A DNA stretch of 64,000 bases, taken from RGIG3009 sp964390295. GTDB lineage: Bacteria; Bacillota; Clostridia; Oscillospirales; Acutalibacteraceae. The stretch lies in NCBI GenBank assembly GCA_964390295.1, contig CAYMHR010000001.1:68419-132418 (forward strand), in the 5' to 3' direction. Made by a program: the position numbers and the translations under genes. Below are positions 35,101 to 42,827 of the stretch, piece by piece. How positions within the stretch are numbered: the stretch's first letter is position 1; every line of letters begins with the position of its first letter. The notes under the pieces are model-generated. The model was not told the origin of the DNA, did no database searches, and saw only the letters and a program-made list of their open reading frames with translations.

Positions 35101-35524
35101 GCCATTCCACGGCACAGCCGGGTGCCGTACCGTGATCGTTTTGAAACACGGTACAGCCCTCCGGAAGCATCGCTTGCTTGCGGTTGTTTTCCGTATACTC
35201 CTTGCCGGCACGCTCAAAGTAGTCCCGGATGCGAGTGTTGATCTCCTCGTGAAACACCAGTGGAAGCTCCAACACTTTGGCCACCGTTTCGCGCGTCAGA
35301 TCATCCTCCGTCGGCCCAAGACCGCCCGTTAAAATCACCAGATCGCACCGCGACAGGGCAAGTATCAGCGCGCTTTCCAGCCGCTCGCCGTTGTCGCCTA
35401 CCGTAGACTGATATAACGTATTGATACCGTATGCCGCCAGCTCACGGGACAAAAACTGACTGTTGGAGTTCAGAATATCCCCCAGCAACAGTTCCGTGCC
35501 GACGGTCAGTATTTCTGCGTTCAT
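32174..35524 (-). CDS. CinA-like domain fused to a membrane helix, a degenerate sortase B domain and a SpoIID/LytB domain
   Basis: 1116 residues in one uninterrupted frame from the ATG at 35524 (MNAEILTVGTELLLGDILNS). Residues 1-425 are a complete CinA: molybdopterin-binding-like TGGLGPTEDDLTRETVA and C-terminal NMN-deamidase-like TAESCTAGLLSGKLTEIPG. One membrane helix follows at about 447-470. About 500-700 is a class B sortase fold in which the catalytic His is Asn (SGNNTQDGNMFSDL) and the Cys is Thr/Ser (LLLLTTSINY), while the Arg strand (DARIVVAARR) remains. About 727-765 is a Thr/Pro/Lys-rich linker, and 805-1116 is a SpoIID-type domain with GWGHGVGLSQMGA. The topology would put CinA inside the cell and the rest outside. 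In known biology SpoIID is a peptidoglycan lytic transglycosylase of engulfment. The combination is unusual. Confidence 0.85.
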   Translation of the reverse strand: MNAEILTVGTELLLGDILNSNSQFLSRELAAYGINTLYQSTVGDNGERLESALILALSRCDLVILTGGLGPTEDDLTRETVAKVLELPLVFHEEINTRIRDYFERAGKEYTENNRKQAMLPEGCTVFQNDHGTAPGCAVEWQGKCVILLPGPPRELMPMFLTYAAPYLQRFSGVTIRSHTVGVFGIPESAVDEHLHDLMENDNPTLAPYAKDGEVLLRVTAKAESEEAADELCRPVIQEIRDRLGVAVYGVDTGGLARTVVELLKKRDVKIATAESCTAGLLSGKLTEIPGASQVFECGVSAYSAEIKHQVLGVPEALLEAQGTVSPDVAAAMARGARRVGDADIGIGITGVAGPDPSEGKEVGTVYVALADDRRVWVKRIFAGGEIKDREQVRNAATLYALDMARRYLEVYPGVMAGGQLLSRVSSPEAPTPRKAVPNLKKWRWVWLALLMVLAVALVFLAYTKFLVPYQHAQETSGLQEIYGLGADWKGLSDGTQTVTTPPDGTLSQFAGLYSINDDVRGWLKVPGTDVNHPVVVEPSDGYYVGRSFYEETSVFGTLHLPVGTVISVQSTNRSLVISGNNTQDGNMFSDLAGYTELTYLKEHATVGFSTLYRENSYKVFAVVLVQDNDESESAFDYTRASFDSEEDFLTFVAELRQHSLFDTPVDIQKGDDLLLLTTSINYSFSDARIVVAARRVRANEDKENNLDKAHINKTVIMPSAWQMTPDSEETTTETASTATKKPTTTTTKKPTASSTTTTQRPTVTRPADEDKDNGTGTKSEYEVMSHFVLKNSTNTTDDLKKDDGTVYPTTKEELQRLLAQLVKTELGSTSTMVKSTEAQKAQAVASYTYVLWYNATNNGKPYACSLKAIDIKNSATDKKIYDAVGQVLGVKLLDLSKSSLEMQFCSTTYYSASGGNTASSNKVYQGILAYAQSVESKYDNAASYAKYGGMGHFEETVTLTRTELYDQVRAWMKKNVTDKLSRYTVPEDQFTTADGEAPLRVLSYDGDGTAGTGDAWNYVFYTNFYYVDDRGNKKPITGYNIRQALGLRSHAFRVTYDAATDTVSITTQGWGHGVGLSQMGAVGYANEEGWSYVQILTHYYSVTDTSDHKIVMPIW

Positions 35525-35555
35525 AAATTTGCCACCTTTGTGTGAATCGTTCGGG

Positions 35556-36725
35556 TCACAGACGCTCCGTGCGTACACCAGCAATCGCTTCTGCAATCAG
35601 CTCTTCCACCGGCAACGCCTGCTCCGCCTGCTCCAGCTCCGTCACTCGCGGCCGCGTGCGCGGATGGCGCGGCGTAAACACCGTACAGCAATCCTCATAC
35701 GGCTGAATCGACGTTTCAAACGTACCGATGCGCCGTGCAATCGCAATGATTTCTTCTTTATCCATGCCGATCACCGGGCGAAACACCGGCATCGTTGCCA
35801 CCGCATCGGTGCATTGCAACGCTCCGATGGTCTGGCTGGCAACCTGTCCGACGCTTTCACCGGTAATCAAGGCACCACAGCCTTCCCGTTCGGCAATGCG
35901 CGTTGCAATCCGCATCATAAAGCGGCGCATTACCAGCGTGAACAGCTCTTCGGGGCAGTGCCGCCCGATTTCCTCCTGAATGTGGGTAAAGGGGACGATA
36001 TGCAACGTCGTACTACCGGCATACTCACCCACCTGCTGCAACAGTGACTTGACCTTTAGTTCCGCACGCTCGCTGGTATAGGGTGGCGAGGCAAAGTGCA
36101 CCGCCGTCAGCTCGATGCCACGCTTGGCCATCATGTACGCCGCCACCGGCGAATCGATACCGCCGGACAACAGAATTGCCGCCTTGCCGCCGGTGCCCAC
36201 CGGCATACCGCCGGCGCCCGACAGCTGTGGTCCGTGAACATAGGCGCCGAAATCGCGCACCTCCACCCATACTCTGACCTCCGGCTCGCGCACGTCTACC
36301 GTCAGATGCGGATACCGCTCCAGCAAATACGCCCCCACTTCGGCGCACAACTCCGGTGAAGTCAGCGGAAATCGCTTGTCAGCGCGCTTGGCCTCCACCT
36401 TAAAGGTTCGAGCCTGACGAAGCGCCGACTCCAAATACGCGGCCGCCGCCTCCTGGATGACCGACAGCTCCTTCGGCACCACACAGGCGCGTGAAAACGC
36501 CGAAATGCCAAACACCCGGCTCACACGCTCGCTGACCTCGTCCCAGTCCACCGTTTCGTCCTGCGGCTCAATATAAATGGTCGACTGTGCCTTCCGCAGG
36601 GAAAACGCCCCCAGCGGCTTCAGCCGCCAGCGCAGATTTTTGAGAAGAACCTCCTCAAACGTACTGCGGTTCAGCCCCTTCAGCGCCAGCTCGCCGTTTT
36701 TAATCAGGATAACTTCCTTTGCCAT
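35556..36725 (-). CDS. thiI: tRNA 4-thiouridine/thiazole sulfurtransferase ThiI
   Basis: 389 residues. An N-terminal ferredoxin-like and THUMP domain (about 1-165) precedes the PP-loop AILLSGGIDSPVAAYMMAKR and the C-terminal adenylation domain. It ends without a rhodanese domain, the short form. Sulfur usually comes from a cysteine desulfurase, which is encoded two genes upstream. It uses ATP to make s4U8 in tRNA and may feed thiamine synthesis. The start MAKEVILIKNGELALKG is canonical. Confidence 0.95.
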   Translation of the reverse strand: MAKEVILIKNGELALKGLNRSTFEEVLLKNLRWRLKPLGAFSLRKAQSTIYIEPQDETVDWDEVSERVSRVFGISAFSRACVVPKELSVIQEAAAAYLESALRQARTFKVEAKRADKRFPLTSPELCAEVGAYLLERYPHLTVDVREPEVRVWVEVRDFGAYVHGPQLSGAGGMPVGTGGKAAILLSGGIDSPVAAYMMAKRGIELTAVHFASPPYTSERAELKVKSLLQQVGEYAGSTTLHIVPFTHIQEEIGRHCPEELFTLVMRRFMMRIATRIAEREGCGALITGESVGQVASQTIGALQCTDAVATMPVFRPVIGMDKEEIIAIARRIGTFETSIQPYEDCCTVFTPRHPRTRPRVTELEQAEQALPVEELIAEAIAGVRTERL

Positions 36726-36745
36726 GCTTTTGCTCCTTTTTCAGA

Positions 36746-37774
36746 TCAGCGGTATTGCTCCGGCAGATCCAGCTCCTTGTTCACGTACCAGTCGCGCGGC
36801 ATCAGCACCTCCGCATTGACCGTCGTTTTCGACGAATCCGCCGCGGCGTCCTCACCGTCACGCAACCGCCGTGCCACAATCACAGTACGTCCGTTTTTCA
36901 GCGTGGTATCACGTTTGTTACTGCACGTGGACAGTGTCAACAACTGATCCTCGGTCGTCACATCCACGTCCCCGAAGGTATACAGCGACCGTTCCCGAAT
37001 TCCATCGATAAACGCGGAAAACTGCGTGTCGGTGGCAAACTCGGTACGAATATAATTGAAGGCATCGGCTCCGGTGGCATCGGCATCAACGACCATCACG
37101 GCAAACACCTTATACGTCACCTTTTCGCCGTAGGCCGTATCCAGCGTCAGCGTTTCCAAACGCCGCGCACGCTCCGCGTTTTGCGAAACCAGCAAATTGA
37201 ACTTGGAAAACATCAGTCCGCTTTTCAAATTGTGCCCGTAAACGATCAGGTTGCGCTCCTCGTCGAAACGGGTCAGGTCGTTACGGTAATCGAAAAACAG
37301 CGTCCCGGCCTTATCGTGATCACCCAAAAAATCCCGATCCAGATAATAGTCGTTGTCCGTCGCCTGCACCACCGGATTGTCCACCGTACCCTCGAACAGG
37401 TCGTCCGACCCCGTCGTCTTAAACGTGAGCCACGCGGCGACGTCCGTGTTGTGCGCGTACAGTGCCTTAAAATTCTCCTTCAACCCCTCCGGATAGGTGA
37501 TATTCTCCGGCAAATCGTCTACGTCTAAGCCGTCCGTCTCGCCGCGCACGTACAGGTCACGTAAAGAACCGATCACCTCCTGCGTGTGCCGCGGCTGTAA
37601 ATACAGCTCACTCATCAGGTAATACCCGGAGCACAAAAACACCGCCAAAGCCGTCAAAAACGCAATTTTCCGCATCCATTCACGACGATCGTCGCCGCGA
37701 AGCGGAATAACCGCGCGCAAGCCGCGCAGAAAACCGCGTCCAATCGACCTGCCTAACCGCTTGATCCGTTCCAT
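36746..37774 (-). CDS. Class B sortase, catalytically complete
   Basis: 342 residues. One membrane helix (about 36-56) follows a basic N-terminus. The sortase domain has catalytic His in NLIVYGHNLKSGLMFSKF, Cys in LLTLSTCS and Arg in GRTVIVARR. It probably anchors proteins to peptidoglycan. It sits oddly between a cysteine desulfurase (overlap of 4 bases) and thiI (20 bases), so it is transcribed with sulfur-transfer genes. It is related in fold to the inactive sortase domain of the downstream fusion protein, suggesting duplication. Confidence 0.9.
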   Translation of the reverse strand: MERIKRLGRSIGRGFLRGLRAVIPLRGDDRREWMRKIAFLTALAVFLCSGYYLMSELYLQPRHTQEVIGSLRDLYVRGETDGLDVDDLPENITYPEGLKENFKALYAHNTDVAAWLTFKTTGSDDLFEGTVDNPVVQATDNDYYLDRDFLGDHDKAGTLFFDYRNDLTRFDEERNLIVYGHNLKSGLMFSKFNLLVSQNAERARRLETLTLDTAYGEKVTYKVFAVMVVDADATGADAFNYIRTEFATDTQFSAFIDGIRERSLYTFGDVDVTTEDQLLTLSTCSNKRDTTLKNGRTVIVARRLRDGEDAAADSSKTTVNAEVLMPRDWYVNKELDLPEQYR

Positions 37775-38904
37775 CAGCGCCTCCTTTGCAACGTTTCCGC
37801 TGCCTCCCGCAAAGCCTGTGCCAACGCCCGTACCTCATCCTCTGTGTTTTCATAGCAAAAACTAATCCGCAACGACGAATCGATCTCCGCCGCCGGCAAG
37901 CCCATGGCCTCCAGCACCGGGCTATGCTTGCCCTTGGAGCACGCCGATCCGGACGATACGTAAATCTCACGCGCCGCCAAAAAGTGCAACAACGTTTCAC
38001 TGCGAAGCCCCGGCAAGGACAAGTGCACGATATACGGCACCCCGTTCGGCGGACAATGCCACCGCACCTCCGGCAAAGAACGCAGTTCCTCTATCAAAGT
38101 CTCTCGCAAGCGTACGTAGTGCTCCCGTTGCCGTTCAAAGGGTACCACCGCCGCGGCCGCCGCGCCGAATCCGGCCAGTGCCGGAACCGCCTCCGTGCCA
38201 CTGCGAAGTCCCTGCTCCTGACCGCCGCCCAGCATACGCGGCAACAGCCGCACACCCCGGCGAACGTACAGCGCCCCACACCCCTTCGGGCCATGAAGCT
38301 TATGACCGCTGACCGACAGTAGGTCTACCCCCCAGCGATCCGCCTTCAGCGGCAGCTTGCCTGCCGCTTGCACGCAGTCGGTGTGAAACGTCGCTTGCGG
38401 TGCTACCGCCTTAACGGCGGAAACCGCCGCCGGAATATCCAGCCACGCGCCGGTTTCGTTGTTCACCGCCATGGCACTCACCAGCGTGGTCTCGGCGGTG
38501 CAGGCCGCCGCCAACGCTTCGGGCGTGATCACTCCGTCTGCATTTGGCTTTACGCGCGTTACCGTCCAGCCCTGCCGTTCCAGCTCGTCAAAGCAAGCGG
38601 AAACCGACGGGTGCTCAATCGCGGTCGTGACCGCTACCGGCGGCCGTCGCCGCAACGCAGCCGCGGCACCCAGCACCGCCAGATTATTGGCTTCGGTGCC
38701 ACTGCCCGTAAATACCAGCCGATCCTGCTTGGCACCGACCAGCGCGGCAACCTCGACGCGTGCCTGCGCCACTTCCTGCTCGGCGTACACTCCCATCGTA
38801 TGCAACGAAGAAGGGTTGCCGTAAGTCTCGGTCATCACGCGCACCATGCGCGTCACCGCTTCAGCGCATACCGCCGTGGTAGCGCTGTTGTCTAAATACG
38901 CCAT
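37774..38904 (-). CDS. Cysteine desulfurase, NifS/IscS-type
   Basis: 376 residues from the ATG at 38904 (MAYLDNSATTAVC). It is a PLP enzyme: the Lys is in SVSGHKLHGPKG, TGSGTEANN forms the cofactor site, and the catalytic Cys lies in SSGSACSKGKHSP. It releases sulfur from cysteine for ThiI or iron-sulfur clusters. The coupling to thiI in the same operon points to tRNA thiolation. Symbols such as iscS or nifZ-linked nifS vary, so none is given. Confidence 0.94.
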   Translation of the reverse strand: MAYLDNSATTAVCAEAVTRMVRVMTETYGNPSSLHTMGVYAEQEVAQARVEVAALVGAKQDRLVFTGSGTEANNLAVLGAAAALRRRPPVAVTTAIEHPSVSACFDELERQGWTVTRVKPNADGVITPEALAAACTAETTLVSAMAVNNETGAWLDIPAAVSAVKAVAPQATFHTDCVQAAGKLPLKADRWGVDLLSVSGHKLHGPKGCGALYVRRGVRLLPRMLGGGQEQGLRSGTEAVPALAGFGAAAAAVVPFERQREHYVRLRETLIEELRSLPEVRWHCPPNGVPYIVHLSLPGLRSETLLHFLAAREIYVSSGSACSKGKHSPVLEAMGLPAAEIDSSLRISFCYENTEDEVRALAQALREAAETLQRRR

Positions 38905-38954
38905 GCGACCCTTCCTTTCCGCCAAACAGCAATACTTTCCTTTATAACTTATAT

Positions 38955-38983
38955 AGTATAGCACAAACTCTCGCAAGATACAA
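38955..38983 (-). promoter_or_regulatory. Promoter of the desulfurase-sortase-thiI-cinA operon
   Basis: Minus-strand -35 TTGTAT (38978-38983), spacer of 17, -10 TATACT (38955-38960). It lies about 50 bases before the ATG at 38904. Beyond it (38984-39072) no feature is seen. Confidence 0.65.
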
Positions 38984-39072
38984 CTACAAGATTGTTACCA
39001 CCTCTTTTTGCCAACCGGCGGCCTCCTCCAAGAGCTTCTCCCTACCGAAATTCTGTTGTCGCGGCAACTTAC

Positions 39073-39104
39073 AAAAACGGCACGCCTCGCGCAGAGACGT
39101 GCCG
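39073..39104 (-). terminator. Terminator after the PMM-like HAD gene
   Basis: CGGCACG and CGTGCCG arms with a 13-base loop, followed on the minus strand by TTTTTG, 14 bases after the gene stop. Confidence 0.75.
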
Positions 39105-39117
39105 CTTACCGCTTTAC

Positions 39118-39840
39118 TTATAGAAACGGCTTCATCACCTGAGGAAAGGTGCGATAGTCGTCGATTTTCACGCCGCAGAAATCCTGCAAAAAGACCGGCT
39201 CATCGTTGCCGCCGGGGCCGTAATCATCGCCCACGTAGGCGACCTCATCGTGCCGAAGTCCGTGTTCCTCACAGTATTTGCCCAGGGCGTACGCCTTGTC
39301 GTAGGGCGCCGGCACCATATCGAATGAGGAGGAGCCGCCGACAAAAACGGTGTAGTCGGGAAACGCCGCCTTGACCTGTGCGTAAACGGCGCGTCGCTTG
39401 GCACGATCTGGGTCAAACGCCAGCTTGTCCTCGATGTTGGCGCGCGTGCCGAGAATCGGAAAGGTTACGCAACCGGACGAATGGTATTCCACGTTATCAC
39501 CAACGAACTCGGTAAATCCGAATTTTTCCCGCAAAGCGGTCACACGCCGCTCCACGCTGTCACGATCCGCAGAAAGCTGCACGTTTTCGCAAATTTTCAG
39601 TTCATCGGTAGCGGCATCGTATTCCGCGTACTGCATTCCGTAATTGCCCAAAATATCCACGGGGAACCGCCCCATCTGCCGAAAAATGCGGTCGCACATT
39701 CCGGCTCCCACCATCAACAGCTTGTACTTCTGAGACAGCGCCGTCAGCACCGCGCGGTTATCGTCGCCCAGCGGTGATTTGTGCTGGGTCAGCGTGCCGT
39801 CCAGATCAAAGGCGATCAGCTTAATCCGTTCTACGTCCAT
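39118..39840 (-). CDS. HAD-superfamily hydrolase, phosphomannomutase-like (HAD-IIB)
   Basis: 240 residues from the ATG at 39840 (GAGGAG upstream). Motif I is FDLDGTLT (nucleophile Asp), and the C-terminal motif is VAYVGDDYGPGGND. The segments LGNYGMQ and ITFPILG-like TFPILGTRANIEDK resemble the eukaryotic-type phosphomannomutase family, so it may be a sugar-phosphate mutase or phosphatase. It is cotranscribed after rplM-rpsI, 85 bases downstream, with no separate promoter seen. Confidence 0.75.
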   Translation of the reverse strand: MDVERIKLIAFDLDGTLTQHKSPLGDDNRAVLTALSQKYKLLMVGAGMCDRIFRQMGRFPVDILGNYGMQYAEYDAATDELKICENVQLSADRDSVERRVTALREKFGFTEFVGDNVEYHSSGCVTFPILGTRANIEDKLAFDPDRAKRRAVYAQVKAAFPDYTVFVGGSSSFDMVPAPYDKAYALGKYCEEHGLRHDEVAYVGDDYGPGGNDEPVFLQDFCGVKIDDYRTFPQVMKPFL

Positions 39841-39925
39841 CGTTTTCCACTCTCCTCGTGACCGGTTGCCAATAAAAACGGTTGACACACCTTTTGCAAA
39901 GTATGCCAACCGAATCGTACAAAAA

Positions 39926-40330
39926 TCAGCGCTTGCTGAACTGCGGTGCGCGACGAGCGGCCTTCAAGCCGTACTTCTTACGCTCCTTCATTCTCGGGTC
40001 ACGGGTCAGGAACCCGGCCTTCTTCAGCTGCGGACGCAGCTCCTCGCTGTTGAACTGCAACAGCGCGCGGGCGATACCGTGGCGAATCGCACCGGCCTGG
40101 CCGGTCACGCCGCCGCCGCCAACGCGGCACTCGATGTCAAACTTTTCCGTCAAGCCGGTGAGCACCAGGGGCTGACGAACGATGACCTTCAGGGTCTCCA
40201 GACCAAAATAATCGTCAATGTCACGACCGTTGATCGTTACCTTGCCGGTACCTTCGTACAAACGCACGCGGGCAACCGACTTTTTACGACGACCGGTACC
40301 GTAAAAATACGGTCTCTTATTGTAATCCAT
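39926..40330 (-). CDS. rpsI: 30S ribosomal protein S9
   Basis: 134 residues from the ATG at 40330 (AAGGAGG upstream). It has YGTGRRKKSVARVRLYEGTG and the C-terminal tail ending ARRAPQFSKR that reaches the P site. It pairs with rplM as in nearly all bacteria. Confidence 0.97.
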   Translation of the reverse strand: MDYNKRPYFYGTGRRKKSVARVRLYEGTGKVTINGRDIDDYFGLETLKVIVRQPLVLTGLTEKFDIECRVGGGGVTGQAGAIRHGIARALLQFNSEELRPQLKKAGFLTRDPRMKERKKYGLKAARRAPQFSKR

Positions 40331-40347
40331 GTGAACAGCCTCCTTCA

Positions 40348-40776
40348 TTAAAACTCAAACACTTCGGGCTTCTGCGCGGCATGATCATGCTGCGCACCGG
40401 CGAACACGCGAAGACGCGCGCTGGCCTGACGACCCAAGGTGTTGTTCGGGATCATGCCGTTCACAGCCAGCTCCATCGCCTTTTCGGGGCGCTGAGCCAT
40501 CAAGGTGGAATACTTGGTAGCCTTCAGGTTACCGATCCAACCGGTGTGACGGTACCATACCTTCTGCTCCGACTTTTTGCCGGTCAAAACGGCTTCGGCG
40601 CAGTTGATGATGATGACGTGATCGCCGCAATCGACGTGAGGCGTGTAGGTGGGCTTATGCTTTCCGCGGAGAAGCACGGCGGCCTGAGCGGCCACGCGAC
40701 CCAGCGGCTTACCGGCGGCGTCGATCACATACCATTTGCGCTCGACCTGACCGGTCTTTGCCATATAGGTGGACAT
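40348..40776 (-). CDS. rplM: 50S ribosomal protein L13
   Basis: 142 residues, with RKWYVIDAAGKPLGRVAAQA and GDHVIIINCAEAVLTGKK. It is an early assembly protein of the large subunit and is the first gene of the rplM-rpsI operon after the promoter at 40821. Confidence 0.97.
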   Translation of the reverse strand: MSTYMAKTGQVERKWYVIDAAGKPLGRVAAQAAVLLRGKHKPTYTPHVDCGDHVIIINCAEAVLTGKKSEQKVWYRHTGWIGNLKATKYSTLMAQRPEKAMELAVNGMIPNNTLGRQASARLRVFAGAQHDHAAQKPEVFEF

Positions 40777-40820
40777 GGTGAAAACCTCCTGTTTTTTGTA
40801 TCATTTTTCACAGCTCGCCT

Positions 40821-40849
40821 ATCATAGCACACCGATTTTCGACTGTCAA
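40821..40849 (-). promoter_or_regulatory. Promoter of rplM-rpsI
   Basis: Minus-strand -35 TTGACA (perfect, 40844-40849), spacer of 17, -10 TATGAT (40821-40826). It gives a leader of about 40 bases, too short for a structured regulator. The AT-rich stretch 40850-41000 beyond it holds no gene. Confidence 0.85.
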
Positions 40850-41032
40850 GGCCTATTTTGCAGAATTTTTAATTTATAATCCGTTATCGCTCTTTTTCTC
40901 GCGTTTTCTCTCCTGCTTTCTCTGTTTCTCATTTTTCATTTCATGTTTTCGTAATAATTTTTGAAAAAGGGCTTTCTTTTATGCGGCACATTTGTTATAA
41001 TACCAGTACCGATATAAGGAAGTGAATATCTC

Positions 41033-41728
41033 GTGTCGCACGATCTCCATCGCGGGCACCGCGACCGCTTAAAGCAACGATTTCTCAACGAAGGGCTGGA
41101 TTCCTTCGATCCTCATCAAGCGTTAGAGCTTTTGCTGTTTTATGCCATCCCACGGCAGGATACCAATCCCCTGGCGCACGTCCTGCTGAACACCTTCGGC
41201 AGTCTGCCGGCGGTGTTGGAGGCATCCTACGACCAGCTTTGCCGCGTCAAGGGCGTTTCCGAGCATACCGCCATCCTCCTCAAGCTGTGTAACGACATGT
41301 TTCGCCGTTGCAACCAGGACCGAAACAGTTCCATCACCTCTTTCAAATCGTTGAGTGAGATCGGCCCGTTTTTAAGTCCCCGTTTTTACGGACTCAAGCG
41401 CGAGCTGGCGCTGCTTCTCTGCCTCAACAACCGTTGTGAGGTACTCAACGTCGTTACGCTGAGCACCGGAACCATCAACCACGCCGTCATCGACATCCGC
41501 GAAGTGGTTCAGGTAACGCTGGAACAACAGGCTCCCATCGTCATTTTGGCACACAATCACCCGTTCGGGGGCCCCGATCCTTCCCCCGACGACCTTACCG
41601 CCACACGTCAGATCAGCTCCTCGCTGGAACTTATGGGTGTCCGCTTTATCGACCATATCATCTACTCGACCGACACCTTTTTGTCTATGCGCAGTGCGCC
41701 GCAGTTTGCGGCACTGTTTTCCGAATGA
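41033..41728 (+). CDS. radC: RadC/JAB-domain protein
   Basis: 231 residues from GTG at 41033 (AAGGAAG upstream). A helix-hairpin-helix-like N-terminal part (LCRVKGVSEHTAILLKL) is followed by the JAB/MPN metalloprotease-like domain with AHNHPFGGPDPSPDDL, which supplies His-x-His and Asp ligands. The old link of RadC to recombinational repair is doubtful; the biochemical role is not established. A -10 TATAAT lies near 41000 with no convincing -35. Confidence 0.85.
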   Translation: MSHDLHRGHRDRLKQRFLNEGLDSFDPHQALELLLFYAIPRQDTNPLAHVLLNTFGSLPAVLEASYDQLCRVKGVSEHTAILLKLCNDMFRRCNQDRNSSITSFKSLSEIGPFLSPRFYGLKRELALLLCLNNRCEVLNVVTLSTGTINHAVIDIREVVQVTLEQQAPIVILAHNHPFGGPDPSPDDLTATRQISSSLELMGVRFIDHIIYSTDTFLSMRSAPQFAALFSE

Positions 41729-41757
41729 TCCGGCCGTGGTAAACGCACCAACAACAA

Positions 41758-41788
41758 GCACCCCGAAAGCGTTTTGCTTTCGGGGTGC
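41758..41788. terminator. Bidirectional terminator between radC and the Mrp gene
   Basis: The arms GCACCCCGAAAGC and GCTTTCGGGGTGC are perfect 13-mers with a five-base loop and T runs on the plus side. It serves the converging radC and Mrp-type genes. Confidence 0.88.
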
Positions 41789-41804
41789 TTTTCACAACGG
41801 CTTA

Positions 41805-42629
41805 TTACAGCAACGCTTCCACGGCATCGACCGCCGGGGCGATTTCGTCGCAAACAACGCGTTCGATCTCGCCGGTATCGCACAATCGGGAAACAGAGGC
41901 GTCAATGGGCAGCTTCGCGAGCAACGGCACGTTCATACGGCGCGCCGCCTCGTCCAGACCGTTTTCCTCGCCGAACAGGGCAATCTGCTTGCCGCAGTCC
42001 GGGCAGGCAAGGTAGCTCATGTTTTCCACCAAGCCGACAACGGGGACGTTCAGCATATCCGCCATGGTTTTCGCCTTGCCGACTACCATTTGTACCAACG
42101 ATTGCGGCGTGGAAACAACTACGGTGGCATCCACCGGCAACGATTGATAGACCGTCAAAGGAATATCGCCGGTTCCGGGGGGCATATCAATAAACAGAAC
42201 GTCCAGCTCACCCCAGACCACATCACTCCAGAATTGAGTAACGGCACCAGCCAATACCGGTCCGCGCCACACGACCGGCTGATTTTCGTCCTCAAGCAAC
42301 AGGTTGATCGACATTACCTTAATGCCCATGTGCGTTTCAGCGGGCAAAATGCCAATCTCCGATCCCTGAGCCTTTTGCGTAATGCCAAACGCGCGCGGAA
42401 TGGACGGTCCGGTAATATCGGCGTCCAGCACACCAACCTTGTAGCCGCGACGCGCCATCATAACGGCCAGCAAACAGGTAACCGAAGACTTTCCGACACC
42501 GCCCTTGCCACTGCTGACGGCAACCACCTTTTTAATATGACTGAATTCGTTGGACTTGGCGTGCAGGTCCTCCTTGCGTTCACTGCAATTCTGTGAGCAG
42601 GAGCCGCAATCGTGGGTACAGTCGCTCAT
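41805..42629 (-). CDS. Mrp/NBP35-family iron-sulfur carrier ATPase
   Basis: 274 residues from the ATG at 42629. The N-terminus has a Cys-rich stretch (CTHDCGSCSQNC) like Nbp35. Then comes the deviant Walker A SSGKGGVGKSSV and DADITGPSIP. The C-terminal CPDC motif follows. It is believed to transfer iron-sulfur clusters as a dimer. It is single, with its own promoter and a hairpin in the leader. Confidence 0.93.
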   Translation of the reverse strand: MSDCTHDCGSCSQNCSERKEDLHAKSNEFSHIKKVVAVSSGKGGVGKSSVTCLLAVMMARRGYKVGVLDADITGPSIPRAFGITQKAQGSEIGILPAETHMGIKVMSINLLLEDENQPVVWRGPVLAGAVTQFWSDVVWGELDVLFIDMPPGTGDIPLTVYQSLPVDATVVVSTPQSLVQMVVGKAKTMADMLNVPVVGLVENMSYLACPDCGKQIALFGEENGLDEAARRMNVPLLAKLPIDASVSRLCDTGEIERVVCDEIAPAVDAVEALL

Positions 42630-42662
42630 GTTGATTCCTCCCGTGATACTTACAGACGAAAA

Positions 42663-42685
42663 CGGGGTCCGCCACACGGACCCCG
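42663..42685 (-). terminator. Terminator-like hairpin in the leader of the Mrp gene
   Basis: CGGGGTCCG and CGGACCCCG arms with a five-base loop, followed on the minus strand by TTTTCG. It lies between the promoter and the start codon, with only about 13 bases before it, so it could act as an early attenuator or as an mRNA-protecting 5' hairpin. Confidence 0.5.
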
Positions 42686-42704
42686 CGGTCATCTCGTTTT
42701 TTCT

Positions 42705-42733
42705 ATTGTACCACCTCACGAACTAAAAATCAA
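42705..42733 (-). promoter_or_regulatory. Promoter of the Mrp gene
   Basis: Minus-strand -35 TTGATT (42728-42733), spacer of 17, -10 TACAAT (42705-42710). Confidence 0.75.
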
Positions 42734-42827
42734 GAGGTGCCGACGCAAACGAAAAATTCTCTTAAAAACACAAACGGCATGAGAGGTCGTCCGTGATACG
42801 GTTATACTAACCGCGGAGGCGAGCGCT

